DNA of 64,000 nt from an uncultured Sphingomonadaceae bacterium (lineage in GTDB: Bacteria > Pseudomonadota > Alphaproteobacteria > Sphingomonadales > Sphingomonadaceae). Every line of letters starts with the position of its first letter. Positions within the stretch are counted from its first letter, which is position 1. Shown piece after piece: positions 34,278 to 43,095 of the stretch. Below the pieces are notes generated by a model. The model was given only the letters and a program-made list of their open reading frames with translations, searched no databases and was not told where the DNA came from. Position numbers and translations under genes: made by a program. The stretch covers positions 62,001 to 126,000 of the forward strand of contig CALKJZ010000005.1 in assembly GCA_937995515.1 (NCBI GenBank), in the 5' to 3' direction.

Positions 34278-35915
34278 ATGGCAGACCAGCCCGTTCTCGT
34301 CGCCGAGCCGCTGCGCGGGGAGCGCGGCGGCATCGACAGCCTGCTCGAGCGCCCGCGCGCCTTTCTCGAACGCAACCCGCTCCTGCGCCGCGCGCTGGTG
34401 CCGGCTGCAGTCTCCGCGGTGCTGCTGCTCGGCCTTCTCGGCTGGATCCTGCTTGCGGAGCCGGCGCGCAGCCCGCTGTTCTCAACCCTGCCCGATGCGG
34501 ACAAGGCCGCCGTCGTTGCAAGCCTTGAGAAACAGGGCTTCGACGTCAAGGTCGACCCGCAGACCGGCGCGGTGATGCTGCCGCCGGCCGAGCATGCGCG
34601 CGCGCGCATGGCGCTCGCTGCCGAGGGCCTGCCGCGCGCTGCGCCAGGCGCCTTCGAGATGCTGGGCGAGATGCCGCTCGGCACGAGCCGCGCCGTGGAG
34701 GCCATGCGCCTCCGGCAGGCGCAGGAGCGCGAGCTTGCCGCCGCCATCGAGTCACTCGATGGCGTGGAGCGCGCGCGGGTGCTGATCGCCTGGCCCGAAC
34801 CCTCGCCCTTCGTGCGCGACCGGCCACCGGTCTCGGCGGCCGTCACCGTCACCCTCGCCCCCGGCCGCACCCTGTCCGACCATCAGGCGCGCGCGATCCT
34901 CCATCTGGTGGCGGGCGCAGTCCCAGGCCTTTCGACCGACAATGTGGCGATCGCCGACCAGACCGGCCGGCTGCTTGCGGGCGAGCCGGGCGGCCGCGAT
35001 GCCGCCGGCGACCGGCGGGTGGCGCTGCAGGCGCGCCTCGAGGCCCGCGCCCGGGAGGCCATCCTCGCGCTGCTCGGCCCCATCCTTGGCCCGGAGAATG
35101 TGACTGCCCAGGTCAGCATCGATCTCGACCTCGCCGCGCGCGAGGCCGCGCTCGAACGGTTCGAGCCGCAGGGCTCGGTCCGCTCGGAAAGCGAAAGCCG
35201 CTCCACCTCCTCCGAGCCGCGCGCCATCGGCATCCCGGGCGCGCTCACCAACGCGGTGCCCGCCGCGCCCCAGGTGCAGGCCGACGCACCGCCCGAGGCT
35301 GCGGGCCCCACTGTCAACGCCACCGCCTCCGAAAGCCGGACCCGCAACTACGAGATCGGCCGCTCGGTCGAGGTGCAGGTGCAGGCTGGCGGCACGATCC
35401 GCCGGATGACGGCTGCCGTGGTGGTGCACGAGACCGCGCTCGGACCACCGCAGGGCCGCGCGGCCCGGCTGCGCGAGATCGAGCGACTGGTCGCGGGCGC
35501 CATCGGCTTCGACCCGGCGCGCGGAGACCGGATCGAGGTGGCCGCACGCCCCTTCGCACCGCCGCCCAGCAGCGCGCTGCCGCTGTGGCAGGAGCCGGTG
35601 GTCGTCGAGAGCTCGAAGTGGCTGGCGGTCGCGCTGATCGCGCTGGGTCTGCTTGGCTTTGTCATCCGCCCGCTGCTGCGCAAATGGGCGAGCGAGGCCG
35701 AGGCGGAGCGCGCGGCAGCCGCAGCAGGGCTTCCGCCATCCGGCGGGCCGGAGCCGCGCCGGATCGATTATGCCGCCAAGCTCACCGAGGCCCGGCTCGT
35801 CGCCTCGACGGACGCCGCGCGTGCCACCGCGGTTGCCCGCCGGCTCCTCGCCTCGACCGCGCCCGAGCCGGTTGCACCCGCAGCCCCTGCCCCCGCTCCC
35901 TCTGCCGGACGCTGA
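34278..35915 (+). CDS. fliF: Flagellar MS-ring protein FliF
   Basis: Forms the inner-membrane ring on which the flagellum is built. The 545 residues have two membrane helices (about 39-61 and 455-475) flanking a large periplasmic part with the YscJ/FliF ring-building motifs (LFSTLPDADKAAVVASLEKQGF, LPRAAPGAFEMLGEMPLGTS, ARVLIAWPEPSPFVRDR). The C-terminal cytoplasmic tail, which binds FliG, is short and Ala/Pro-rich. It starts 4 bp after fliE. Confidence 0.94.
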   Translation: MADQPVLVAEPLRGERGGIDSLLERPRAFLERNPLLRRALVPAAVSAVLLLGLLGWILLAEPARSPLFSTLPDADKAAVVASLEKQGFDVKVDPQTGAVMLPPAEHARARMALAAEGLPRAAPGAFEMLGEMPLGTSRAVEAMRLRQAQERELAAAIESLDGVERARVLIAWPEPSPFVRDRPPVSAAVTVTLAPGRTLSDHQARAILHLVAGAVPGLSTDNVAIADQTGRLLAGEPGGRDAAGDRRVALQARLEARAREAILALLGPILGPENVTAQVSIDLDLAAREAALERFEPQGSVRSESESRSTSSEPRAIGIPGALTNAVPAAPQVQADAPPEAAGPTVNATASESRTRNYEIGRSVEVQVQAGGTIRRMTAAVVVHETALGPPQGRAARLREIERLVAGAIGFDPARGDRIEVAARPFAPPPSSALPLWQEPVVVESSKWLAVALIALGLLGFVIRPLLRKWASEAEAERAAAAAGLPPSGGPEPRRIDYAAKLTEARLVASTDAARATAVARRLLASTAPEPVAPAAPAPAPSAGR

Positions 35916-35918
35916 GCC

Positions 35919-36953
35919 ATGGCCTTCCAGCCCCCCGGACCGGTCGAGACCCGCAGCCAGCCCGAGCCGCTGACGGGCGCGCAGAAGGCCGCGCTCCTCG
36001 TGCTGCTGCTGGAAGAGCCCGAGGCCGCAGCCATGCTCGCGCGGCTGACCCCCGAGGAGGTCGATGCCATCGGCGAGGCCATGCTTTCGGTCGCCGAAGC
36101 CAATCCGGCGACGGTCGACCGGCTGCTCGACGAGGTGCTCGCATTGGCCGCCGACACCGTGGCCCTGGCCGAGGTGCCGGCATCGGTGCGCGCGATGCTG
36201 GAGGGCGCACTGGGGCAGGACCGGGCCGTCGGCGTGATCGAGCGGCTGGGAGACCGCGTGCGCACACCAGCCTTCGAGCGCCTGCTGTGGCTGGAGCCCT
36301 ATGCCATCGCGAGCCTTCTCGAGACCGAACATCCGCAGGCACAGGCGCTCGTCCTTGCGCACCTCCCGGCAGACCGCGCAGCGCGCGTGCTGGCACGGCT
36401 TCCGGCTGCAACGCAGGCGGATCTCGTCCGGCGCGTTGCAACCCTGGGGCCCGTGCTTCCGGCGGCCATCGACGCGCTCGACCGCGGGCTTGCCGAGCGC
36501 ATGTCGGCCACGCCGCCGCGCCCGCCGGTGACAGACCTCGGCGGCATGGGCCGGGCGGCGGACCTCATCAACCTTGCCGGGCTCGACGAGGCCGAGGCGC
36601 TCGCAGCCCTTGCCGATGCCGACCCGGCCGCAGCCGAGATCCTCTCCGAGCGGCTTTTTACCTTTGCCGATCTTGCCAAGCTCGACGACCGGGCACTGCA
36701 GGCGGTGGTCCGCTCGCTCGAGGCCGACCTTCTTATCCCGGCCATGCGCGCGGCCGACGAACCGCTGCGGCGGCGGATCCTCTCGGCCATGCCGGCACGC
36801 GCGGCGCAGGCGCTCGAAGACGAGATCGACGCGCGCGGCCCCGTCCGCATCGAGGATGCACAGGCTGCGCAGAAGGCGGTGGCGGCCGCCGCGCGCAGGC
36901 TCGCGGCCGAGGGCGTGATCAGCCTGCCGGGGCGGGGGCCGGCCTATGTCTGA
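35919..36953 (+). CDS. fliG: Flagellar motor switch protein FliG
   Basis: C-ring protein that receives torque from the stator. The 344 residues have the N-domain (LTGAQKAALLVLLLEEPEAAAMLARLTPEEVDAIGEAML in two helices), the middle domain with EHPQAQALVLAHLPADRAARVL (the EHPQ motif), and the C-domain with LFTFADLAKLDDRALQAVVR, whose charged residues face the stator. It starts 3 bp after fliF and overlaps fliH by 8 bp. No stator genes (motAB) are in the window. Confidence 0.94.
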   Translation: MAFQPPGPVETRSQPEPLTGAQKAALLVLLLEEPEAAAMLARLTPEEVDAIGEAMLSVAEANPATVDRLLDEVLALAADTVALAEVPASVRAMLEGALGQDRAVGVIERLGDRVRTPAFERLLWLEPYAIASLLETEHPQAQALVLAHLPADRAARVLARLPAATQADLVRRVATLGPVLPAAIDALDRGLAERMSATPPRPPVTDLGGMGRAADLINLAGLDEAEALAALADADPAAAEILSERLFTFADLAKLDDRALQAVVRSLEADLLIPAMRAADEPLRRRILSAMPARAAQALEDEIDARGPVRIEDAQAAQKAVAAAARRLAAEGVISLPGRGPAYV

Positions 36954-37533
36954 GGGCAGCTCCGAGCGCGGACCGGCCCATCCGGGCACGCCGCCGCTGT
37001 GCGCGCTGCTGGGGCTTGCACCCCGGCCTTCGCACGCGCAGCCGCCCGAGCCTGCCCCCGTGCCGGAGGCCGCGCTCGTCGCCGCGCGTGCCGAGGGCGC
37101 ACACGCCGCCGACCTGCGATGGCAGGCGGTCTTGGCGGAGCGCGAACAGGCCCACGCCATCGAGCTGGCCGCAGCGCGGGCCGGCGCAGAGGCGATCGTC
37201 GATGCCGCAGCCGACTGCCTTGCCGACCTCCTCTTGGCCGCGCTTCGCGCCGTCGTGGGGCAACTGCCGCCGGTCGATGCGGCCCTCTTGCGCGCCCTTG
37301 CCGAAGAGGCCATCCGCGCCCTTCCCGAGCAGGCGGGCGGCATGCTGCGCCTTGCCCCGCAGGATCTCGCGGCCTGCGGTCTTGAGCCTCCCGAGGGCTG
37401 GGGCGTGCGGGCCGATCCATCCGTACCACCCGGCACGGTGCGCGCCGAACTGGGCCCCCGGCTGGCGATGGCAGGGCTTGAACAGCGCCTCGCCCAGCTG
37501 GCGGCAGCCCTGCTTGCGGAGCCCCGGTCGTGA
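36946..37533 (+). CDS. fliH: Flagellar export apparatus protein FliH
   Basis: Stator-like regulator of the export ATPase FliI. Identification rests on position between fliG and fliI, overlap with both, and shape: an Ala/Pro-rich N-terminus, a helical middle (AVLAEREQAHAIELAAARAGAEAIVDAAADCLADLL in successive turns) and a C-terminal domain (LRLAPQDLAACGLEPP, VRADPSVPPGTVRAELG) typical of FliH/HrpE. The length of 195 residues fits. Sequence conservation in FliH is low, so position weighs heavily. Confidence 0.85.
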   Translation: MSEGSSERGPAHPGTPPLCALLGLAPRPSHAQPPEPAPVPEAALVAARAEGAHAADLRWQAVLAEREQAHAIELAAARAGAEAIVDAAADCLADLLLAALRAVVGQLPPVDAALLRALAEEAIRALPEQAGGMLRLAPQDLAACGLEPPEGWGVRADPSVPPGTVRAELGPRLAMAGLEQRLAQLAAALLAEPRS

Positions 37534-38870
37534 GCGTGGCGAGCCCTGCCCTTGCCCGAATCAGGGAGCGCGCCGGCCAGCTGCACGAGGCCATCGGCCG
37601 CGCGCGCCTCACAGCCGAGCGCGGCGGGCTGGTGCGTGCCTTCGACGGCATGCTGATCGAGGCCGAGGGGCTGGATGCGCCGCGCGGCGCGCTGGCCCGG
37701 GTGCACGGGCTCGATGGCCCGTTTCCGGCCGAGGTGGTCGGGTTTAGGGATACGCGGCTCTTGCTGATGGCGCTCAGCCACGCCCGTCTTGCGCCCGGTG
37801 CGCCGCTGATGCTCGCCGACCCGGTCGACAGCGTGCCGGCGGGGCCGGCCACGCTCGGCAGGGTGATCGACGCAATGGGCCGCCCGATCGATGGCGGGAT
37901 GGAGCTCCGCGGCCGTCCCTGGCCACTTGCCGGGCGGCCGGTCCCGCCGCTTGCGCGCGCGGATGTCACCGCCCCGCTTCCCACCGGGGTGCGCGCGATC
38001 GACATGCTGCTGACGCTCGGGGTCGGCCAGCGCATCGGCCTGATGGCGGGCGCCGGTGTGGGCAAGTCGGTGCTGATGCAGCAGATCGTGCGTGGCACGG
38101 CCGCCGATGCGATCGTCGCTGCCCTGATCGGCGAGCGCGGCCGCGAGATCAGCGCCTTTCTCGACCGGCTGCCGCCGGATCGCCTGGCCCGCACGACGGT
38201 GGTTGCCGTGCCTGCCGACGAGGCGGCCCCGCTGCGGATCCGCGGCGCCATGACGGCACTCGCGCTGGCCGAGGCGCTCAGGGCCGAGGGTCTTGGCGTG
38301 CTGCTGCTGATGGACAGCCTGACGCGCATCGCCCATGCCCAGCGCGAGATCGGGATCGCCATCGGCGAGCCGCCCGGCACGCGCGGCTTTCCCGCCTCGT
38401 CGCTTGCGCTCATTCCCCGCCTCGTCGAGCGCGCCGGCATCGATGCCCGCTCGGGCGGCGCCATCACGGCCATCTTCACGGTGCTCACCGAGGGTGACGA
38501 CCATCTGGCCGACCCGGTGGCGGATGCCGCGCGCGGCGTGCTCGACGGGCATGTCCTCCTCTCGCGCGAGGTGGCAGCCCACGGGCGCTACCCGGCCATC
38601 GATCTCGGCCATTCCGTGAGCCGCACCATGGCGGCGTGTGTCGACGAGGACCACGCCCGCGCGGCTGCGGCGTTGCGGCGGGAATGGGCGCTGATCGAGG
38701 CCAGCCGCGATCTCGTCGCCATGGGCGCGCACACGCCGGGGGTCGATCCCGCGCTCGACCGGGCGCTTGCCCATGCCCAGGCCATCGAGGCGTTCCTCGC
38801 GCAGGCGGAAGGCGAAACGGTACCGTTCGACGCGGCGCGCGCCCAGCTTGTCGAGGGCTGGGGCGGATGA
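37530..38870 (+). CDS. fliI: Flagellum-specific ATP synthase FliI
   Basis: Hexameric ATPase of the flagellar type III export apparatus, related to the F1 beta subunit. The 446 residues show GRVIDAMGRPIDGG, Walker A GAGVGKS (in GLMAGAGVGKSVLMQQ), ALIGERGREISAF, LLLMDSLTRIAHAQREIGIAIGEPP and GSITAIFTVL-like GAITAIFTVLTEGDDH. The GTG start overlaps the fliH stop by 4 bp. The end overlaps fliJ as ATGA. Confidence 0.96.
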   Translation: MSVASPALARIRERAGQLHEAIGRARLTAERGGLVRAFDGMLIEAEGLDAPRGALARVHGLDGPFPAEVVGFRDTRLLLMALSHARLAPGAPLMLADPVDSVPAGPATLGRVIDAMGRPIDGGMELRGRPWPLAGRPVPPLARADVTAPLPTGVRAIDMLLTLGVGQRIGLMAGAGVGKSVLMQQIVRGTAADAIVAALIGERGREISAFLDRLPPDRLARTTVVAVPADEAAPLRIRGAMTALALAEALRAEGLGVLLLMDSLTRIAHAQREIGIAIGEPPGTRGFPASSLALIPRLVERAGIDARSGGAITAIFTVLTEGDDHLADPVADAARGVLDGHVLLSREVAAHGRYPAIDLGHSVSRTMAACVDEDHARAAAALRREWALIEASRDLVAMGAHTPGVDPALDRALAHAQAIEAFLAQAEGETVPFDAARAQLVEGWGG

Positions 38871-39286
38871 GCGGGCAAAGGCGCCTCCGGCGGCTGGAGA
38901 GGCTGCTCGCGCTCCGGCAGGCGGCCGCCGAGCGGGCACGGCAGCGCTTCGCGCAGAGCGTCTCGGATTCGACAAGCGCGGCCGAGCGCGTGGCGCGCGT
39001 GGGGAGGCTGATTGCAGCGGTCGCGCCAGCCGACCGCACGACCGCCTCGATCAAGGCGGCCGCCGCCCTGCGCCTGATGCTGCGCGAGGCCGAGACGGCC
39101 GCGCGCCAAGCGCTCGAGCAGCGGATCGCGCAGCGGGTGGAAGCCGAACGAGTGCTCGCACTGGCCAGCGCGCGGGCCGAGCGCCTTGCAGCCCGGACCG
39201 AAACCGAGCGCCGGGCGGCAAGGCGACAGGAGGATGTTCGCCTCGAGCACGCCAATCCGTCCCAACGGGCAAGGAAACCCGCATGA
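38867..39286 (+). CDS. fliJ: Flagellar export chaperone-like protein FliJ
   Basis: A 139-residue, almost wholly helical, Arg/Ala/Glu-rich protein predicted to form a two-helix coiled coil (RLRRLERLLALRQAAAERARQRF, later ALEQRIAQRVEAERVLALASARAER). FliJ forms the stalk inside the FliI ring and passes chaperones along. The call depends on position after fliI with an ATGA overlap and on the coiled-coil shape; sequence identity among FliJ proteins is always low. Confidence 0.75.
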   Translation: MSGQRRLRRLERLLALRQAAAERARQRFAQSVSDSTSAAERVARVGRLIAAVAPADRTTASIKAAAALRLMLREAETAARQALEQRIAQRVEAERVLALASARAERLAARTETERRAARRQEDVRLEHANPSQRARKPA

Positions 39287-40794
39287 TCCCCGAGCTTGCC
39301 ATGCCTGTCTCCCTCCAGCCCGGCGGCCGGCCCGCATCCGGCACGACGATGGGGGCGGGGCCGAGAAAGCCCGGCTTTGAGGCCCACCTGCCCGCCAGCG
39401 AGCCCGCAGTCGTGCCGGCCGAAGACCAGGTGCCCGCAGACCGGCGAGCGCCCGCGCCGGGCCCACGCGGCGCCCGCCGCGCGGCGCCCAGGCCAGAGCC
39501 CGCCCTGCCCGCCGCCGAAGCCGGCGCGCCGCCTGCCCCGAGCCCTGCGACCAGCACCACTGAGGCCGCGCAGGCCTTGGTGCGAGAGCCGGGGCAGGCC
39601 GCCTCCGCACAGCCTTCCCACCACCCCGCGATGCTCCTGCCACAGGCCGAGAGCCCGGGTGCCAGCGTGACCGGAGGCGGCAAGGCGGCGCCAGCAGCTG
39701 GGCTTCCGCCCGAAGCCGCCCAGCCGCCTGCTGCCGGCGGGCCGCAGCCCGCAGCGCTGCAGGATCGAGCCGGGCCGCAGGCCGATGTCCCCCGGCCGGT
39801 TCGCCCGCTGCCGGGCCTGTTGCCGGGCGACGACAAGGCCCTGCACGAAGCCCCGCCCCACAGGGAGGCGCAGCAGGGCCACGCTGCGAGGGCGGCTGCG
39901 GCTCCCGTTCTCCTTGCGCCCGTGCCGTCGGCTGGTTCACCGCGCGCCGCCGCGCCGTCGGCGGGCCCCGTGCTCCGCACCGACCTGCCGCCAGCCGTGG
40001 GTGGCGCCGACGATGCACGAGGCGAGGCCGGGAGCGGCAGGCCGGCGCCCGGCGGACCACGCCGGGGCGCGCCGCCTGCCGGGCAGGCGAGCCCGGATTC
40101 CGCCCTGCGCGGACCGGTGCCCGAGGCGCCGCCAAGGGGGATGGGCAGCAGCGGCGCGCGCGTGCCGCAGGCGCCGCCTGCAGCGCCGCCCGGGCGCGAG
40201 ACGCCGGCGGCAGACCTGCCGGGCGTGCGGGGCGTGGGCATCGGCCTTCTGGGCGACATGCGCTTCTCGCTTCGGGTCGACGTGGGCACCACCGAGCTTG
40301 CCGCCCGCATTGCCGCCGAGGCCGGCCAGCTCAGGACCAGTCTCGCCGAGGTCGGTGCCGAACTGGATGCAGTTCGCGTGGAAGTGGCCGGGCAGACTGG
40401 TCCAGACATCGGGGGCGGCTGGCAGGGGTTCCGCCCGTCCTCGGGGGAGGATGGTGGCGACCGGGCCACCGGATGGGCCGTGCAAGAGGAGCGCAGCAAG
40501 GCACCGGGAGAGGAGCGACGGGCAGATGCAGGCGCAGGCAGCGCAGCGGGCCGCGGCAGTCCCTCATCGGCCGAGGGCGACGGCCGAGGTGCCGACGGCG
40601 GGGCGGCGGGCCATGGCGATGGCGGCGCGCCGCCGCGCGGCCAGCGCGGGTCGGCGCCTGAACCGACGACCGCGCTGCCAATGCCCGGCGGCGACGAGGC
40701 AGAGGATCGGGCCGCATCCCGTCTGGCCGGCACGTCAGGCGCGGCCGGGCAAGATCGGCCGGCGCGCCCTGGAGGTCTTGATGTCTATGCCTGA
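39283..40794 (+). CDS. fliK: Flagellar hook-length control protein FliK (divergent)
   Basis: Molecular ruler that sets hook length and switches export specificity through FlhB. The 503 residues are dominated by Pro/Ala/Gly (about 1-325 and 380-503). A short conserved-looking Flg_hook-type stretch lies near 330-375: MRFSLRVDVGTTELAARIAAEAGQL, then TSLAEVGAELDAVRVEVAG. Position between fliJ (ATGA overlap) and fliL supports the call. The tail after the hook domain is unusually long. Confidence 0.75.
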   Translation: MIPELAMPVSLQPGGRPASGTTMGAGPRKPGFEAHLPASEPAVVPAEDQVPADRRAPAPGPRGARRAAPRPEPALPAAEAGAPPAPSPATSTTEAAQALVREPGQAASAQPSHHPAMLLPQAESPGASVTGGGKAAPAAGLPPEAAQPPAAGGPQPAALQDRAGPQADVPRPVRPLPGLLPGDDKALHEAPPHREAQQGHAARAAAAPVLLAPVPSAGSPRAAAPSAGPVLRTDLPPAVGGADDARGEAGSGRPAPGGPRRGAPPAGQASPDSALRGPVPEAPPRGMGSSGARVPQAPPAAPPGRETPAADLPGVRGVGIGLLGDMRFSLRVDVGTTELAARIAAEAGQLRTSLAEVGAELDAVRVEVAGQTGPDIGGGWQGFRPSSGEDGGDRATGWAVQEERSKAPGEERRADAGAGSAAGRGSPSSAEGDGRGADGGAAGHGDGGAPPRGQRGSAPEPTTALPMPGGDEAEDRAASRLAGTSGAAGQDRPARPGGLDVYA

Positions 40795-40798
40795 CCGC

Positions 40799-40820
40799 GC
40801 CCCGGCGCAAACCCCGGGGC
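40799..40820 (+). other. Hairpin between fliK and fliL
   Basis: GCCCCGG and CCGGGGC can pair across an 8-base loop (CGCAAACC), starting 5 bases after the fliK stop. It is followed by CTTGCCCCCC, not a T run, so full termination is unlikely. The 101-bp gap here is the largest gap within the flagellar operon. Confidence 0.4.
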
Positions 40821-40895
40821 CTTGCCCCCCATGGTCCGTGCGCCTCGCGCCCCGGCGCGATGCCGCAACGGCACCCGCCACGGGGAGGGGATGCC

Positions 40896-41441
40896 ATGGC
40901 TGATGCCGCACCCGCGCAGGGGATCGTGGCGGAAGACGCCCCACAGCCGCGCAAGGGGCGGCTTGGCCGGATCCTCCTGCCGCTGCTGCTGCTCGTGGCA
41001 GGAGCCGCCGCCGGGTTCGCAGGCGGCCTGTTCGCACCAAGACTGCTGCCCGGCCTCGTCCCCACTGCGATCTCCGGGGCCGCGGCGGCTGGCGAAGGCG
41101 GAGAGCGGGCCCGGCCGAAGGTCGCGCCACTCGAATATCTGGAGATCGACAACAGCTTCACGGCCAACCTGCGGGACTCGGGCCGCTTCATCCAGGTCCG
41201 CATCGCGGTCTCGACCCATGGCGGCAAGCCGGTCATCGAGGCCCTCGAGCGGCACCGGCTGGCGGTGATCGCGGTGGTGCTCGACGTGCTGGCGCAGACC
41301 GGCGAGGCAGAGCTCAATGCACCGGGTGGCCGCGAGGCGCTCACCCGCCGGATTCGGATGGCGATCAACGATCTCCTCCAGCGCAAGAGCGGCATCGCCG
41401 GGATCGACGATGTCTATCTGACGAGCTTCGTGATGCAATGA
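40896..41441 (+). CDS. fliL: Flagellar basal body-associated protein FliL
   Basis: Single-pass inner-membrane protein that surrounds or stabilises the stator. The 181 residues have a membrane helix (about 27-50: LGRILLPLLLLVAGAAAGFAGGL) and a periplasmic stomatin-like domain (YLEIDNSFTANLRDSGRFIQVRIAVSTHGG ... RRIRMAINDLLQRKSGIAGIDDVYLTSFVMQ in sequence). GGGGAGGGG lies 6 bases before the chosen ATG; an ATG 36 bases upstream is less likely. Its end overlaps fliM as ATGA. Confidence 0.9.
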   Translation: MADAAPAQGIVAEDAPQPRKGRLGRILLPLLLLVAGAAAGFAGGLFAPRLLPGLVPTAISGAAAAGEGGERARPKVAPLEYLEIDNSFTANLRDSGRFIQVRIAVSTHGGKPVIEALERHRLAVIAVVLDVLAQTGEAELNAPGGREALTRRIRMAINDLLQRKSGIAGIDDVYLTSFVMQ

Positions 41442-42355
41442 GGCCGCGCAGCCAGTCCGGGACGGCGCCGAGGCCCATCCGCTGGCCGTCGCCCGCGCGC
41501 ACATCCGGCCATGAAGGCGACGGCGCGCCGCCGGCGGGGGAACCGGGAGCCGGGGCGCACCGCCCGTTCGGGCTCGATCCGCGCGATCTCTGTGGAGAGG
41601 CAGGGCCAGAGCTCACGCGCGGGCTCGGCTTTCGCACCTCGCTCGACCCGGCAGCCCCGCCCGCGCCCGGCACGCCCGAGCCGCGCTGGCTTCCACTCGG
41701 ACACCTCGCCCATGCCGACGACCGGGTGTGCGTCGAGCTCTCGGCAGAGGTTGCCGGCCCGCTCATCGCACAGCTGTTCGGTGGCCGCGCGGGCGCAGGC
41801 ACGGCAGACCTTGCCGAGCCCGGTCGGCGCAGTGCCTCGTGGATGGCGCTCTCGACCCTGATGTGCGGCTGCCTTGCGGAAGCGTTCAGCCGCTGTCTCG
41901 GCGGGCAGCGGGTTGACCCGATCGCCGGGGATGCGCCGCGAGCATCGGGGCCGAAGGCCGGAACCGGGGCCTCGCTCACGGCCCGCCTCTCCACCCCGGC
42001 GGCTGCAGGCTGGCTCCGGCTGGTGCCGGCCGTTCTCTCCGGCACGGCTGCGGGTGCTGCAGCGGCGGCACCCGAGGCGCCCTCCCCCGGGTCGATCGCC
42101 GGGGCGGCTCCCGTCGATGCCGGCTGGGCCGCGCGTGCCCGGGCGCAGACGCTGCTCCTCGAGATGCAGCTGGCGCTCGAGGTCGCCCGGGTGCGCATTC
42201 CGCTCCACCGGCTGACGCGCCTTCGGCCAGGCGACGTGATCCCGATCGAGCCGCCACGCACGCTGCGCCTGATGTCGGGCGGGCGGTCGATCGCCCAGCT
42301 TCCCGTCGCAGACCTGGGGCCCGGCCGCAAACCGCCACGCGAGGAGCAGCCATGA
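41438..42355 (+). CDS. fliM: Flagellar motor switch protein FliM, lacking the usual N-terminal motif
   Basis: C-ring protein between FliG and FliN. The C-terminal SpoA domain is visible (VARVRIPLHRLTRLRPGDVIPIEPPRTLRLMSGGRSIAQ, in three strands), preceded by LLLEMQLALE. The middle domain is weakly conserved. The first 60 residues are basic and Pro/Gly-rich and do not contain the EIDALL-type peptide that binds phosphorylated CheY in typical FliM. At 305 residues it is somewhat shorter than usual. It overlaps fliL and fliN. Position between fliL and fliN makes the call firm despite divergence. Confidence 0.82.
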   Translation: MRPRSQSGTAPRPIRWPSPARTSGHEGDGAPPAGEPGAGAHRPFGLDPRDLCGEAGPELTRGLGFRTSLDPAAPPAPGTPEPRWLPLGHLAHADDRVCVELSAEVAGPLIAQLFGGRAGAGTADLAEPGRRSASWMALSTLMCGCLAEAFSRCLGGQRVDPIAGDAPRASGPKAGTGASLTARLSTPAAAGWLRLVPAVLSGTAAGAAAAAPEAPSPGSIAGAAPVDAGWAARARAQTLLLEMQLALEVARVRIPLHRLTRLRPGDVIPIEPPRTLRLMSGGRSIAQLPVADLGPGRKPPREEQP

Positions 42356-43095
42356 ACGCCATTCCCCCCCGGGGTCTCAAAGCCGCGCGCGCCGGCGCAG
42401 CCGGAAGGGCGGCCGCAGGCGCAAGCCGCCCTGACAACCCACCGGACGCCGCGCTGGCCGAGGCGCCGGTCACCGCACCCGACGGGTCGCAGGATGCCGC
42501 GGCCCCTGCCGGGCCGCGCAGTCGTGGCGCACCGCCCGCAACCGGCGCGGCCAGCCCGGCCCCGGAAGGTGTGCGCATCGAAGTGGCGGTCGACGGGCCC
42601 GAAATCGGTCTCGCAGCCGATCCGGGGGCGGGCGACGAGCCGGAGGGGCTGCCCGACCCGGCCGTCTTTGCCGGCTTCATGCCGCGCGGTGCCATCGGCG
42701 ATCCTGCCGCCGATGCCGGGCCCGACGGCGCCGCAGCCGGCACGGCAGGGGCGGAGCCCGAAGCCCCGGTGCAGCCGCGCCCCACCCATCGCGCCGGGCG
42801 CCCCGGGTTCGACGCGGCGAGCGCCCGGCCGGGCGGCGCGCCAAGGCCCGCCTCCGACCTTCCGCCGCATCTCGCAGGGATCGAGGTGGTGCTCTCGGTC
42901 GAGGTGGGCCAGACCCGCCTGCCGCTGGCGGAGCTTCTCGAGGTGCAACCCGGCCAGCTCTTCGATCTCGACCGGCTTGTGTCCGAGCCCGTCTCGATCC
43001 TCGTGAACGGCCGCCCCTTTGCAACCGGCGAGATTCTGGCGCTGGGTGACCGGTTCGGCGTCAGGCTGCTCGACCTTGTGGACCAGCCGGCATGA
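42352..43095 (+). CDS. fliN: Flagellar motor switch protein FliN with long N-terminal extension
   Basis: The last 75 residues form the SpoA domain of FliN: IEVVLSVEVGQTRLPLAELLEVQPGQLFDLDRLVSEPVSILVNGRPFATGEILALGDRFGVRL in successive strands. The first 165 residues are Ala/Pro/Gly/Asp-rich and have no recognisable fold, making the protein (247 residues) about twice the typical FliN length. FliN forms the base of the C-ring and docks FliH/FliI. It overlaps fliM and fliO by 4 bp each. Confidence 0.9.
   Translation: MNAIPPRGLKAARAGAAGRAAAGASRPDNPPDAALAEAPVTAPDGSQDAAAPAGPRSRGAPPATGAASPAPEGVRIEVAVDGPEIGLAADPGAGDEPEGLPDPAVFAGFMPRGAIGDPAADAGPDGAAAGTAGAEPEAPVQPRPTHRAGRPGFDAASARPGGAPRPASDLPPHLAGIEVVLSVEVGQTRLPLAELLEVQPGQLFDLDRLVSEPVSILVNGRPFATGEILALGDRFGVRLLDLVDQPA

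Noticed and set aside
34752-38975. A minus-strand open frame of about 1400 codons across the flagellar genes
   Set aside because: It is the exact antisense of fliF-fliI, Arg/Gly/Ala/His-rich with no domain; GC-rich DNA leaves such frames open by chance.
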